Assembly (NCBI RefSeq): GCF_019048865.1
Contig: NZ_CP077604.1
Location: forward strand, 3,286,001 to 3,350,000
DNA from: Aquihabitans sp. G128
Lineage (GTDB): Bacteria; Actinomycetota; Acidimicrobiia; Acidimicrobiales; Iamiaceae
DNA: 64,000 bases
Direction of reading: 5' to 3'
Position numbers and translations under genes: made by a program. Below, piece by piece: positions 28,994-38,418 of this stretch (its first letter is position 1; the number at the start of each line of letters is the position of its first letter). Below the pieces are notes generated by a model. The model saw only the letters and a program-made list of their open reading frames with translations. It was not told where the DNA came from and made no database searches.

Positions 28994-30007
28994 ATGTCGC
29001 TCCTCTACGCCACCCACGAACGGTTCTTGGAGCACGACACCGGCACCGGCCACCCCGAGCGGCCGGCCCGCCTGACCGCGGTGGAGCGGGGCATCGACGC
29101 CGCCGGCCTGCGCGGGGCCCTGGTGCCGGTGGTGCCCGTGGCGGCCTCCGACGAGGCGATCGCCCGCATCCACCCCGAGGCCTACACGCGGGCGCTGGCC
29201 GAGTTCTGCGCCGCCGGCGGCGGCTACCTCGACGGCGACACCCACGTGGGGCGAGCCTCCTGGGACGCCGCCACCCTCGCCGCCGGGGCCGGCCTCGAGG
29301 TCATCCGCCGGCTCGAGGCCGGCGAGGGCTCGGCCGGCTTCTGCGCGGTCCGCCCGCCGGGCCACCACGCACTGGCCAGCCGGGCCATGGGGTTCTGCCT
29401 GCTCAACAACGTGGCGGTCGCCGCCGCGAGCCTGACGGCCCGGGGCGAGCGGGTGGCCATCGTCGACTACGACGCCCACCACGGCAACGGCACCCAGGAC
29501 CTGTTCTGGTCCGACCCCGACGTCTTCTACGTGTCGATGCACGAGTGGCCGATGTACCCCGGCACCGGCCGGATCGACGACGTCGGCGCCGGCGCCGGCG
29601 TGGGGACCACCCTCAACCTGCCGTTTCCGGCCCGGGCCACCGGCGAGCACTACCGGGGTGCGCTCGACGACGTGGTGCTGCCGGCGCTGGCAGCGTGGGC
29701 GCCCACGTGGCTCATCATCTCGGCCGGCTTCGACGGGCACCACCAGGACCCCATCACCAACCTCGGCCTCACCGCCGGCGACTACGCCGACCTGACGCGC
29801 GACCTGGTCGAGCTGGTGCCGGCCGGGCGTCGCCTCCTGTTCCTCGAGGGCGGCTACGACCTGCAGGCGCTGGCCGACTGCACCGGGTCGGTCCTGTCGG
29901 TGCTGCTCGGTGGTGGCTACCGCCCCGAGGCCCCGTCCGCAGGCGGTCCCGGCGGGGACGTGGCGGCCGAGGCCCTCAAGATCCGGGCCCGCCTGGCCGA
30001 CAGGTAG
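28994..30007 (+). CDS. Histone-deacetylase-family (AcuC-like) Zn hydrolase
   Basis: 337 residues. The family removes acetyl groups from lysines or small acetylated amines. Conserved blocks: ATHERFLEHDTGTGHPERPARL, the catalytic VRPPGHHA (His pair), LNNVAVAAASL, zinc ligands in VDYDAHHGNGTQD (Asp and His) and in SAGFDGHHQDP (Asp), and FLEGGYDLQALA. ATG 28994; divergent from the GNAT gene with a 164-bp spacer. With an acetyltransferase next to it an acetylation/deacetylation link is possible but not shown. Confidence 0.93.
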   Translation: MSLLYATHERFLEHDTGTGHPERPARLTAVERGIDAAGLRGALVPVVPVAASDEAIARIHPEAYTRALAEFCAAGGGYLDGDTHVGRASWDAATLAAGAGLEVIRRLEAGEGSAGFCAVRPPGHHALASRAMGFCLLNNVAVAAASLTARGERVAIVDYDAHHGNGTQDLFWSDPDVFYVSMHEWPMYPGTGRIDDVGAGAGVGTTLNLPFPARATGEHYRGALDDVVLPALAAWAPTWLIISAGFDGHHQDPITNLGLTAGDYADLTRDLVELVPAGRRLLFLEGGYDLQALADCTGSVLSVLLGGGYRPEAPSAGGPGGDVAAEALKIRARLADR

Positions 30008-30054
30008 GCCACGGGCACCCGCACGCGGGCGGCCCTCGTCGATGAGGAGACCCC

Positions 30055-31137
30055 GTGGCCCGTGTGGTGGACCTGTTGCAGTACCTGCTGGAGGAGCGTG
30101 GCTCCGACCTGCTCGTGAAGGTCGGCTCGCCCCCGTGCATCCGGCGCAACGGTCGCCTCGAGCGCACCACCCTCGACCCGCTCGACTCGGCGGCGATCGA
30201 GCAGCTGGCGTCGGAGCTCCTGCCGCCGGAGAAGGCCGCCGAGTTCCAGGCCGACGGCGAGACCGACCTCGCCCACAGCGTCCCCGGCCTCGGCCGCTTC
30301 CGGGTGAACGTCTACCGCCAGCGGGGCTCGGTCAGCCTCGCCATCCGCCGGGTGGTCCCCGGCGCCCCCGCCATCGCCGACCTCGGCGTCCCGCCGGTGG
30401 TGGCCGACCTGGCTGCCCACCGCGACGGCCTCGTGCTGATCTCCGGCCCGGCGGCATCGGGCAAGACCACCACGGCCGCGGCGATGATCGACCACATCAA
30501 CGCCAGCCAGGCCCGCCACATCGTGACCATCGAGGACCCGATCGAGGTGCTGCACGCCGATCGCATGGCCATCGTGAGCCAGCGCGAAGTGGGGGCCGAC
30601 ACCCCGGACGTCTCCGACGCCTTGCGCCGCGTCTCCCGCCAGGACGCCGACGTGGTCTTCGTCAGCGAGCTGCCCGACGCCGCCGCGGTGAGCGGGGCGC
30701 TCTCGGCCGCCGCCTCGGGCCGGCTGGTGCTGGCCGTGATGAACACGCTGTCGGCCACCGACACCATCGCCACGTTGGTCGACCGCTTCGAGCCCCACCA
30801 GCAGGGGCCGGTGCGCCAGACGCTCGGCCGGGTGCTGCGGGGCGTGATCTGCCAGCGCCTGGTGGACCGCTCCGACGGTCGGGGCCGGGTGGCCGTGGTC
30901 GAGTCGCTCGTGGGCACCCAGAAGGTCCGCGACGCCATCGCCGCCAACGCCGATCCCGCCGTGCTCGAGCGGCTCATGACCGAGGGCGACTACCACGGCA
31001 TGGCCACCTTCGACCAGGCCCTCCTGCAGCTGTTCAACGACGAGTACGTGACCCTCGACGAGGCCCTGGAGCGGGCGTCGTACCCCGAGGACTTCCGCAT
31101 CGCCGTCCAGGCCGCGGGCCTGGCCACCATCCGCTGA
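30055..31137 (+). CDS. PilT-like type IV pilus retraction ATPase with altered motifs
   Basis: 360 residues, PilT/PilU length. N-terminal PAS-like domain (LLQYLLEERGSDLLVKVGSPPCIR...), Walker A GPAASGKT at 131-138, the Asp box HIVTIEDPIEVLH, and ISQRE-type SQREVGADTP. Two catalytic boxes deviate from PilT: Walker B, normally GEMRD, reads SELPD (Ser204-Asp208, the catalytic Glu205 kept), and the His box, normally GHLV..TLHT, reads GRLVLAVMNT (Arg223, Asn230). It may be a regulatory or slow paralogue. No other pilus genes are close. GTG 30055 with GGAGAC 5 nt ahead, 47 bp after the deacetylase. Confidence 0.8.
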   Translation: MARVVDLLQYLLEERGSDLLVKVGSPPCIRRNGRLERTTLDPLDSAAIEQLASELLPPEKAAEFQADGETDLAHSVPGLGRFRVNVYRQRGSVSLAIRRVVPGAPAIADLGVPPVVADLAAHRDGLVLISGPAASGKTTTAAAMIDHINASQARHIVTIEDPIEVLHADRMAIVSQREVGADTPDVSDALRRVSRQDADVVFVSELPDAAAVSGALSAAASGRLVLAVMNTLSATDTIATLVDRFEPHQQGPVRQTLGRVLRGVICQRLVDRSDGRGRVAVVESLVGTQKVRDAIAANADPAVLERLMTEGDYHGMATFDQALLQLFNDEYVTLDEALERASYPEDFRIAVQAAGLATIR

Positions 31138-31213
31138 CCGACCCCTGCGAGCGCCGGTCGGCGCACGGCAACGGGTGGCCGAGGCGGCGCGCAGAGCGTT
31201 TAGCGTCGAGGCC

Positions 31214-32596
31214 GTGATCCCCGCCCGCATCCAGACCGTGCTCGACGAGGTCCGGCCCCTGGCCGACGCCTTCGCCGCGGCCGGCCAGCCGCTGTACCTG
31301 GTGGGCGGCATCGTGCGGGACCAGCTCCTCGGGCGCGAGCTCGGGCCCTCCGCCGACATCGACCTCACCACCCCGGCCCGGCCCGACCAGATCAAGGCCA
31401 TCGCCGGCCCGGTGGCCGACGCCCTGTGGAACCAGGGCGAGCGCTTCGGCACCATCGGCGTGAAGCTCGGCGAGCGGTCGATCGAGATCACCACCCACCG
31501 GGCCGAGGCCTACGCCCCGGACTCCCGCAAGCCCGAGGTGTCCTTCGGCGACGACATCGGCGACGACCTCGCCCGGCGGGACTTCACCGTGAACGCCATG
31601 GCGCTGCGGGTCACCGACCCCGAGCTGATCGACCCGTTCGGTGGGGCCGCCGACCTCGCCGCCGGCCTGCTCCGCACGCCGCTCTCGCCCGAGGTCTCGT
31701 TCACCGACGACCCGCTGCGCATGCTGCGCGCCGCCCGGTTCATCGCCGGCTACGGGCTGGAGCCGGACGCGGAGCTGGTCGCAGCGGTGCGGGCCAACGC
31801 CCACCGCCTCGAGATCGTCTCCGCCGAGCGCATCCGCGACGAGCTCGACAAGCTCCTGGTGGTGCCCGACCCCTCGGCCGGCCTCTGGTTCGTGGTCGAC
31901 ACCGGCCTCGCCGAGCTGTTCCTGCCCGAGCTCCCGGCCATGCGCCTGGAGCAGGACCCCGTCCACCACCACAAGGACGTGCTGGCCCACACCTTCGCGG
32001 TGGTGGCCAAGACCCGTCCGGAGCGCATCGTGCGCCTCGCCGCGCTGCTCCACGACGTCGGCAAGCCCAAGACGCGGTCCTTCACCGACGGCGGCGTGAC
32101 CTTCCACCACCACGAGGTGGTGGGGGCCCGCATGGCCAGGGACCGCATGCAGGCGCTCAAGTACTCGAGCGACGACGTCGAGGCCGTGCGCCAGCTCGTC
32201 TACCTCCACCTCCGCTTCCACACGTACGGCATGGGGTGGACCGACAGCGCGGTGCGGCGCTTCGTCCGCGACGCCGGCGACCACCTGCGGGACCTCATCG
32301 AGCTCACGCGCTGCGACTGCACCACGCGCAACAAGCGGAAGGCCGCCGCGCTGTCGCGCCGCATGGACGAGCTCGAGGAGCGCATCGCCGTGCTCGAGGA
32401 GCAGGAGGCCGTGAAGGCGCTGCGCCCCGACCTCGACGGGCGCCAGGTCATGGACCACCTGGGCATCGGTCCCGGCCGCCACATCGGCCAGGCGCTCGAC
32501 TTCCTGCTGGAGCTGCGCCTCGACGAGGGGCCGCTGGGCGAGGACGAGGCGTTCCGCCGCCTCGACGCCTGGTGGGCGGAGCAGCCCGCGCCCTGA
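31214..32596 (+). CDS. cca: CCA-adding tRNA nucleotidyltransferase with HD domain
   Basis: 460 residues; adds or repairs the 3'-CCA of tRNAs. The nucleotidyltransferase head has LYLVGGIVRDQLLG and the metal-binding ADIDLTTPARPDQI, then EITTHRAEAY and ARRDFTVNAMAL; the RNA-binding neck has DPLRMLRAARFIAGYG. The C-terminal HD domain (LAALLHDVGKP... HHHEVVGA) is normal in actinobacterial enzymes of the mycobacterial PcnA (Rv3907c) type; a poly(A) polymerase role is excluded only by synteny and motif type. GTG 31214 is preferred over an in-frame upstream start. Confidence 0.9.
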   Translation: MIPARIQTVLDEVRPLADAFAAAGQPLYLVGGIVRDQLLGRELGPSADIDLTTPARPDQIKAIAGPVADALWNQGERFGTIGVKLGERSIEITTHRAEAYAPDSRKPEVSFGDDIGDDLARRDFTVNAMALRVTDPELIDPFGGAADLAAGLLRTPLSPEVSFTDDPLRMLRAARFIAGYGLEPDAELVAAVRANAHRLEIVSAERIRDELDKLLVVPDPSAGLWFVVDTGLAELFLPELPAMRLEQDPVHHHKDVLAHTFAVVAKTRPERIVRLAALLHDVGKPKTRSFTDGGVTFHHHEVVGARMARDRMQALKYSSDDVEAVRQLVYLHLRFHTYGMGWTDSAVRRFVRDAGDHLRDLIELTRCDCTTRNKRKAAALSRRMDELEERIAVLEEQEAVKALRPDLDGRQVMDHLGIGPGRHIGQALDFLLELRLDEGPLGEDEAFRRLDAWWAEQPAP

Positions 32597-32612
32597 GGCT
32601 CGGGCCACGAAC

Positions 32613-32654
32613 GTCGTGCGGCGAAGGTCGTGCGGCGAAAGTCGTGCGGCGCCG
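32613..32654. repeat. Three tandem copies of a 14-bp repeat
   Basis: GTCGTGCGGCGAAR repeated end to end at 32613, 32627 and 32641 (the last with two end changes). It lies just after the CCA-adding enzyme stop and 160 bp upstream of the ABC ATPase gene, so it could be an iterated regulator site for the exporter operon or a chance microrepeat. Confidence 0.6.
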
Positions 32655-32814
32655 GCCGGTGGGGCCGGGCAGGATCACCAGGCCCCCTCCCGCACCGGGG
32701 GCAGCGGCGCGCCACGGCGCGATGAGTTCCGGCCCCCGAGGTCGTCTGCCCTGGTGATCGCCCGGCCGCCGCCGGCTCGATCGCCGCCCCCGTCCCCCCG
32801 CTCCCGGAGACCTG

Positions 32815-33809
<995 letters not shown>

Positions 33810-33813
<4 letters not shown>

Positions 33814-34697
33814 CCGCACCCACCACCTCCGAGACCGCCCTGGTCATCGACGCCGCGCCCCGCAGCGACGCCGACCTGCACCCGCCCCGCGGCGTGCTGC
33901 ACGACACCTGGGTGATCGCCCGCCGCGGCCTGGTGCACATGAAGCGCCAGCCCGAGCAGCTGAGCGACGCCACCATCCAGCCGATCATGTTCGTGGTGAT
34001 GTTCGCCTACGTGTTCGGCGGGGCCATCGCCGTGCCCGGCAGCCAGAACGCCAGCGCCCAGCGCTACCGCGAGTTCCTGATGGGCGGGATCATCGCCCAG
34101 ACCATCGTGTTCACCGCGTTCGGCGTGGCGCTGAGCATCGCCAACGACCGCAAGAACCAGGCGGTCGACCGGTTCCGGTCCTTGCCCATCGCCCGGGGCG
34201 CCGTCCTCGGCGGCCACGCGGTGGCCAACATCATCAAGGCCCTGCTGCCCATCGTGCTCATGTCGATCACCGGTTACATCGTCGGCTGGCGCATCCGCGG
34301 CAGCATCGTCGACACCATCGGGGCCTACGGCCTCATGATCGGGTTCTCGTTCGCCATGATCTGGGTCGGGGTCCTGCTCGGCAGCCTGGTGGCCACGCCC
34401 GAGGGCGTCACCGGCATCGCCTTCGCCGCCCTGTTCCCGATCACGTTCGTGGCCAGCACGTTCGTGCCGCTCTCGAAGCTGCCCGAGCCGCTGCGCACGT
34501 TCGCAGCGTGGAACCCCACCACCACCCTCTCCGACGGGCTCCGCGAGCTCTTCGGCAACCCCAACACCCCGGTGAAGCCCGGGGACCCGTGGTCGGTGGC
34601 CCACCCTGTGGCCTACACGTGGATCTGGGTCATCGGCGTGGTGGCCGTCTGCGCCCCGCTGGCGGTCCGCGCCTACCAGCGCTCCATCGCCAGCTGA
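33810..34697 (+). CDS. ABC-2 type exporter permease (DrrB-like)
   Basis: 295 residues with six predicted hydrophobic segments after a cytoplasmic N-terminal region that includes WVIARRGLVHMKRQPEQLSDATIQPIMFVVMFAYVFGGAI, read in parts, the typical ABC-2 membrane start. The coupling region (DRKNQAVDRFRSLPI) and the late FAALFPITFVASTFVPLSKLPEPLRTFAAWNPTTTL segment match drug-exporter permeases. Translationally coupled to its ATPase (ATGA overlap); transcription is probably stopped by the hairpin 40 bp downstream. Confidence 0.92.
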
Positions 34698-34736
34698 CCC
34701 GCAGCTCGACGCCCCGTCGAGCAGCCCGATGCGCGA

Positions 34737-34768
34737 ACCGGTCCCGGGCCTGCTGGCCCGGGACCGGT
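34737..34768. terminator. Bidirectional terminator between the ABC operon and the aldo/keto reductase
   Basis: Perfect 14-bp stem ACCGGTCCCGGGCC / GGCCCGGGACCGGT with loop TGCT, between genes transcribed towards each other. It lacks a long T run, as is common in high-GC actinobacteria. Confidence 0.8.
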
Positions 34769-34779
34769 CGCGTGCGGGC

Positions 34780-35622
34780 TCAGGCCACGGCGTCGAGGGT
34801 GGCGACCTGCTCGGCGGTGAGGGTCACGTCCGCCGCACCGAGGTTGTCCTCGAGGTGGTCGATGCTCTTGGTGCCGGGGATGGGCAGCACCACCGGCGAG
34901 CGCTGGAGCAGCCAGGCCAGGGCGATCTGGCTGGGGGTGGCGCCGGTCTCGTCGACCAGGTGGTCCACCGGGCCGCCGGGCTTGGCCAGCTCGCCGGTGG
35001 CGATGGGGAACCACGGGATGAAGCCGATGCCCAGCTCGGTGCAGCGGTCGAGCACGTCCTCCGAGGCGCGGTCGGTGAGGTTGTAGCGGTTCTGCACGGT
35101 GGCGACGGGCAGCACCTCGAGCGCGGCGTCGAGCTCCTCGACGCTGACCTCCGACAGGCCGACGTGGCGCACGACGCCCTCGTCCTGCAGCTCCTTCAGC
35201 ACGCCGAACTGCTCGTCGCGCGGGACCGCAGGGTCGATGCGGTGGAGCTGGAACAGGTCGAGGCGGTCGACGCCCAGGCGCCAGCGGGTGAGCTCGGCCT
35301 CCTGGCGCAGGTACTCGGGGCGGCCCAGCGGGTGCCACTCGCCGGGACCGGTGCGCAGCAGGCCGGCCTTGGTGGCGATCGTGACGCCGTCGTAGGGCTT
35401 GAGGGCCTCGGCGATGAGCTCGTCGGCCACGTACGGGCCGTAGGAGTTGGCGGTGTCGATGAAGTCGACGCCGAGCTCCACGGCGCGGCGCAGCACGGCG
35501 AGGGCGCCGGCGTGGTCGGCGGTGGGGCCCCAGACGCCGGAGCCGGGCAGCTGCATGGCGCCGTAGCCGAGGCGGTTGACGGTGAGGTCGCCGCCGATCG
35601 TGAAGGTGGGGGAGGTGGTCAT
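34780..35622 (-). CDS. Aldo/keto reductase
   Basis: 280 residues, a TIM-barrel NADPH-dependent oxidoreductase acting on aldehydes or ketones. Catalytic tetrad positions: Asp in [11 protein letters not shown], Tyr in the same block, Lys in [11 protein letters not shown], His in LFQLHRID. The cofactor end has [17 protein letters not shown] with conserved GTKS. ATG 35622. Similar to the AKR group of the oxidoreductase YdbC type. Physiological substrate unknown; it faces the ABC operon across the terminator. Confidence 0.92.
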   Translation of the reverse strand: MTTSPTFTIGGDLTVNRLGYGAMQLPGSGVWGPTADHAGALAVLRRAVELGVDFIDTANSYGPYVADELIAEALKPYDGVTIATKAGLLRTGPGEWHPLGRPEYLRQEAELTRWRLGVDRLDLFQLHRIDPAVPRDEQFGVLKELQDEGVVRHVGLSEVSVEELDAALEVLPVATVQNRYNLTDRASEDVLDRCTELGIGFIPWFPIATGELAKPGGPVDHLVDETGATPSQIALAWLLQRSPVVLPIPGTKSIDHLEDNLGAADVTLTAEQVATLDAVA

Positions 35623-35693
35623 CGGTGCGCTCCTGGCTGGTGGACGGCGCCAGGGTACGGAGCCCCTCGCCCGATCCCGACCCCCGGCGAGCG

Positions 35694-36449
35694 CTAGTTG
35701 CCCTGCTTGCGGGCGCGGAAGACGACCGTGCCCGGGACGGTGCGCATGGCGTCGGCGTAGTGCGCGCTGCGGTGGCCGGCGGCCGGCGCCGTGGGCTCGA
35801 GGATCTGGTCGACCCCGAAGCTCGAGCGGTGCAGCGTGGTGAAGACCTCGCCGATGGTGCGGGGGTGGTCGACCACGTCGTCGCCGTCGAGCTCCCAGGT
35901 GACCGGCTCGGCCTGGTCGTAGGGCCGGGCGATGCGCAGCGGGTCGGCGGCGGTGGGGTCGAGCATGGCGAAGGCGGGGTGCGGGAACGAGCACACGAGC
36001 ACCGCCTCCGGCTTGAGCACCCGGTGGACCTGGCGGAACACCCGGGCCAGGTCGTCGACCGAGGTGAGGGCCAGGACGCTGATCGCGGCGTCGACGCTGT
36101 CGGAGCGCAGGAAGGCGAGGTCCGCCAGGCCGGCCTGGTGCAGCTCCACGCGGACCCCGGCCTCCTCGGCTCGGTCCCGGGCCTGGGCCAGCCGGTCGGC
36201 GCCGGGGTCGACGGCGATGACCTTGGCGCCCTGGGTGGCCAGCACGACGGCGTTGTGGCCGGTGCCGCAGCCGAGGTCGAGGATGCGGCGCCCCTCGACG
36301 GGCCCGAGCAGCCGCAGGTCGGGCTCGCCCGGGATGTCGGCGCCGTAGACCACCGCGGTGCTGGCGGCGCCCGAAGGCGCTTCCGCCGCGGTGAAGCGGT
36401 GCCAGCCGGGATCGGCTGGGGCTGCGGAGGGAGGCGGGGCCGTGGACAT
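35694..36449 (-). CDS. Class I SAM-dependent methyltransferase
   Basis: 251 residues. Motif I is [16 protein letters not shown], motif [20 protein letters not shown], post-[18 protein letters not shown], and a later [43 protein letters not shown] as in small-molecule (quinone/biotin-pathway-like) methyltransferases. The acceptor is unknown. ATG 36449, 71 bp upstream of the reductase gene on the same strand. Confidence 0.88.
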   Translation of the reverse strand: MSTAPPPSAAPADPGWHRFTAAEAPSGAASTAVVYGADIPGEPDLRLLGPVEGRRILDLGCGTGHNAVVLATQGAKVIAVDPGADRLAQARDRAEEAGVRVELHQAGLADLAFLRSDSVDAAISVLALTSVDDLARVFRQVHRVLKPEAVLVCSFPHPAFAMLDPTAADPLRIARPYDQAEPVTWELDGDDVVDHPRTIGEVFTTLHRSSFGVDQILEPTAPAAGHRSAHYADAMRTVPGTVVFRARKQGN

Positions 36450-36528
36450 GGGTGCAGTCTGGCCCCGCCTGGCCCTGACGTGGGGCACCCCGTCGCTCCA
36501 CCCGCGCCGGGCAGCGGCAGAGGTCGGC

Positions 36529-37014
36529 TCAGAGCCCCTCGGCATCCCCGGCGGCGATGGGGAACACCCGGACGATCGAGCCGCCCTCCGGCGCGTCGTC
36601 GACCGCCACGTGGTCCTCCGGCTCGAGGCCGAGGAGGTCGACCAGGGCCGCGATGTCGGACTTGGCGACGTGGGGCAGGTCGACCTCGGCCGGGTCGTCG
36701 TAGGCGCTGAACACCACGATCGGCACCTCGGGGCACGACGCCGCGAGGTCCGGCAGGAGGTCGAGGCCGTCGCCGTCGGGCAGCCGCCGGTCGAGGACCA
36801 CGTGGTCGAGGTCGGGGCCCAGCAGCTCGCGGGCCTCGGCCAGCGAGTGGGCCGTGCGCACCTCGGCGCCCTCGAAGTCGAGGCAGGCGGCGACCACCAC
36901 GCCGATGGACGGGTCGTCGTCGACCAGCAGCACGCGGAGGCTGCGGGTGAGGTCGATCAGCTCGTCGGCGACCGGCTCGGAGGACGGCGGGGGCTCCACG
37001 ATCGGCTCTGGCAT
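36529..37014 (-). CDS. Stand-alone response-regulator receiver domain protein
   Basis: 161 residues: a short N-terminal region, then a receiver with the acidic pair in LLVDDDPSIG, the phospho-acceptor Asp in HVVLDRRLPDGDG, a Ser in the switch strand IVVFSAYDD, and the conserved Lys in HVAKSD. There is no output domain, only a C-terminal segment of about 35 residues (EPEDHVAVDDAPEGGSIVRVF). No histidine kinase gene is adjacent, so the partner is unknown. ATG 37014; the gene runs away from the divergent nuclease-like gene at 37083. Confidence 0.85.
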   Translation of the reverse strand: MPEPIVEPPPSSEPVADELIDLTRSLRVLLVDDDPSIGVVVAACLDFEGAEVRTAHSLAEARELLGPDLDHVVLDRRLPDGDGLDLLPDLAASCPEVPIVVFSAYDDPAEVDLPHVAKSDIAALVDLLGLEPEDHVAVDDAPEGGSIVRVFPIAAGDAEGL

Positions 37015-37082
37015 GCGCCGTTCCTACCCCATGCGGGGCGTGCCCAGGCAGGACGATCCGTCGGCCGTGCCAGGCTGCGGAG

Positions 37083-37808
37083 GTGCGCGTCGCCACCTTC
37101 AACATCCACCACGGCACGGTCGGCAAGCAGGGCCCGGTCGACCCCGACCGCCTGGGTGAGGTCTGCGCCGGGTTCGGGGCCGACGTGATCGCCCTCGAAG
37201 AGGTCGACCTCGGCACCTACCGCGGGCACCGGGCCGACCTGGCCGCGGCAGCGGCGCGGGCCTGCGGCATGGTCCACGTCTTCGGCCCGTCGCGCCGGTT
37301 CCCCGGCGGTTGGTACGGCAACGCCCTGCTCGTCCGGGGTGACCTCGAGAGCTGGTCGGTGACCGGGTTGCCGAAGGTGCCGTCGTGGCGGCTCTGGCAG
37401 GAGCGCCGGACCGTGCTGCAGGCTGCGGTGCGGGTGGACGGCCAGCCGTGGTCGATCGCCGCCACCCACCTCGCCGTCCCGCAGGGCGTCAACGGCCCGC
37501 AGCTCGATCGCGTCCTGGACCTGGTGGCCGACCGCCCCCGCCCGCTCGTGGTGCTCGGCGACCTCAACCGCTTCCCGTCGACGGTGGAGCCGGCCGCCCG
37601 CGCCGCCGGGCTCGCCTACGTCCCGCACGGCCCCACCAACCCGGTGCCGCACCGTCGCCTCGTGATCGACCACGTGCTGGTCTCCCCCGACGTGCGGGTC
37701 GGGGCCGTCGAGGTCCGGAGCACCCCGATGTCCGACCACGCCGCGCTCCTGGTCGACCTCGAGGTGAGCGGCCTGCCGGTCGAGGAGCGGCGCCCCGAGC
37801 GCTCTTGA
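37083..37808 (+). CDS. Endonuclease/exonuclease/phosphatase family protein
   Basis: 241 residues. The four-layer EEP fold shows VRVATFNIHHG (Asn), VIALEEVD (metal-binding Glu), RPLVVLGDLNRFP (Asp-x-Asn), and IDHVLVSPDV with the final catalytic MSDHAALLVDLEV. The family cleaves phosphodiesters in DNA, sphingomyelin or phosphoinositides; the short size and metal ligands do not tell which. GTG start; divergent from the receiver gene with a 68-bp gap. Confidence 0.88.
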   Translation: MRVATFNIHHGTVGKQGPVDPDRLGEVCAGFGADVIALEEVDLGTYRGHRADLAAAAARACGMVHVFGPSRRFPGGWYGNALLVRGDLESWSVTGLPKVPSWRLWQERRTVLQAAVRVDGQPWSIAATHLAVPQGVNGPQLDRVLDLVADRPRPLVVLGDLNRFPSTVEPAARAAGLAYVPHGPTNPVPHRRLVIDHVLVSPDVRVGAVEVRSTPMSDHAALLVDLEVSGLPVEERRPERS

Positions 37809-37889
37809 CCGGTCCGCCGCCCGCCGCAGGCCCGGAGCGTCGGGATCGTCCGGGCGCGGACGGGGTGGACGGTCGGTAGCCTCCGGCGG

Positions 37890-38300
37890 GTGAGCTTCCG
37901 ACCGCAATCGGTCCGGGGCGCTGATGGCCCCGGCGAGATCGACTACCGCCTCGCGCGCCAGTCGGTCCTGTCGGAGTTCCGCAAGGGCCGCATCGCCAAG
38001 CACGAGGTGTGCGACGCCCACCCCGAGCTGGTGCGGGCGGCCCGCGAGGTCGGTGACGCCACCAACATCACCTGCCCGGTGTGCGAGGACGCCAAGGTCG
38101 TGCTGGTGTCCTACGTCTTCGGGCCGCGGCTGCCCGCCTTCGGGCGGTGCATCACCAGCCGGCAGGAGCTGCAGGCCATCGCCAAGCGGTCCGGCAACTT
38201 CTCCTGCTACGTGGTGGAGGTGTGCCCCGAGTGCGCATGGAACCACCTCGCCCGCACCTTCCTGCTCACCCCGGCCCGCACGCAGCGCGCCGCCCGCTGA
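37890..38300 (+). CDS. DUF5318 zinc-ribbon protein
   Basis: 136 residues with two CxxC pairs (CPVCEDAK and CPECAWNH) that should hold zinc. The blocks IDYRLARQSVLSEFRKGRIAKHEVCDAHPELVRAAR and FGRCITSRQEL match DUF5318, which in Mycobacterium is encoded just upstream of the ponA1 penicillin-binding protein; here too it precedes the class A PBP by 118 bp. Function unknown; GTG start. Confidence 0.85.
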   Translation: MSFRPQSVRGADGPGEIDYRLARQSVLSEFRKGRIAKHEVCDAHPELVRAAREVGDATNITCPVCEDAKVVLVSYVFGPRLPAFGRCITSRQELQAIAKRSGNFSCYVVEVCPECAWNHLARTFLLTPARTQRAAR

Positions 38301-38418
38301 GCCTCGCCCGGCGCCCACCGGCACCGGGGGCGACGAGCCGTTCCGGGGGCGGTCGCGGTAGCGTTGCGGGCTGCTCGCCGCCGGTCGTCCCGACCGCTCG
38401 TGGCGAGCCACCCCCTCC

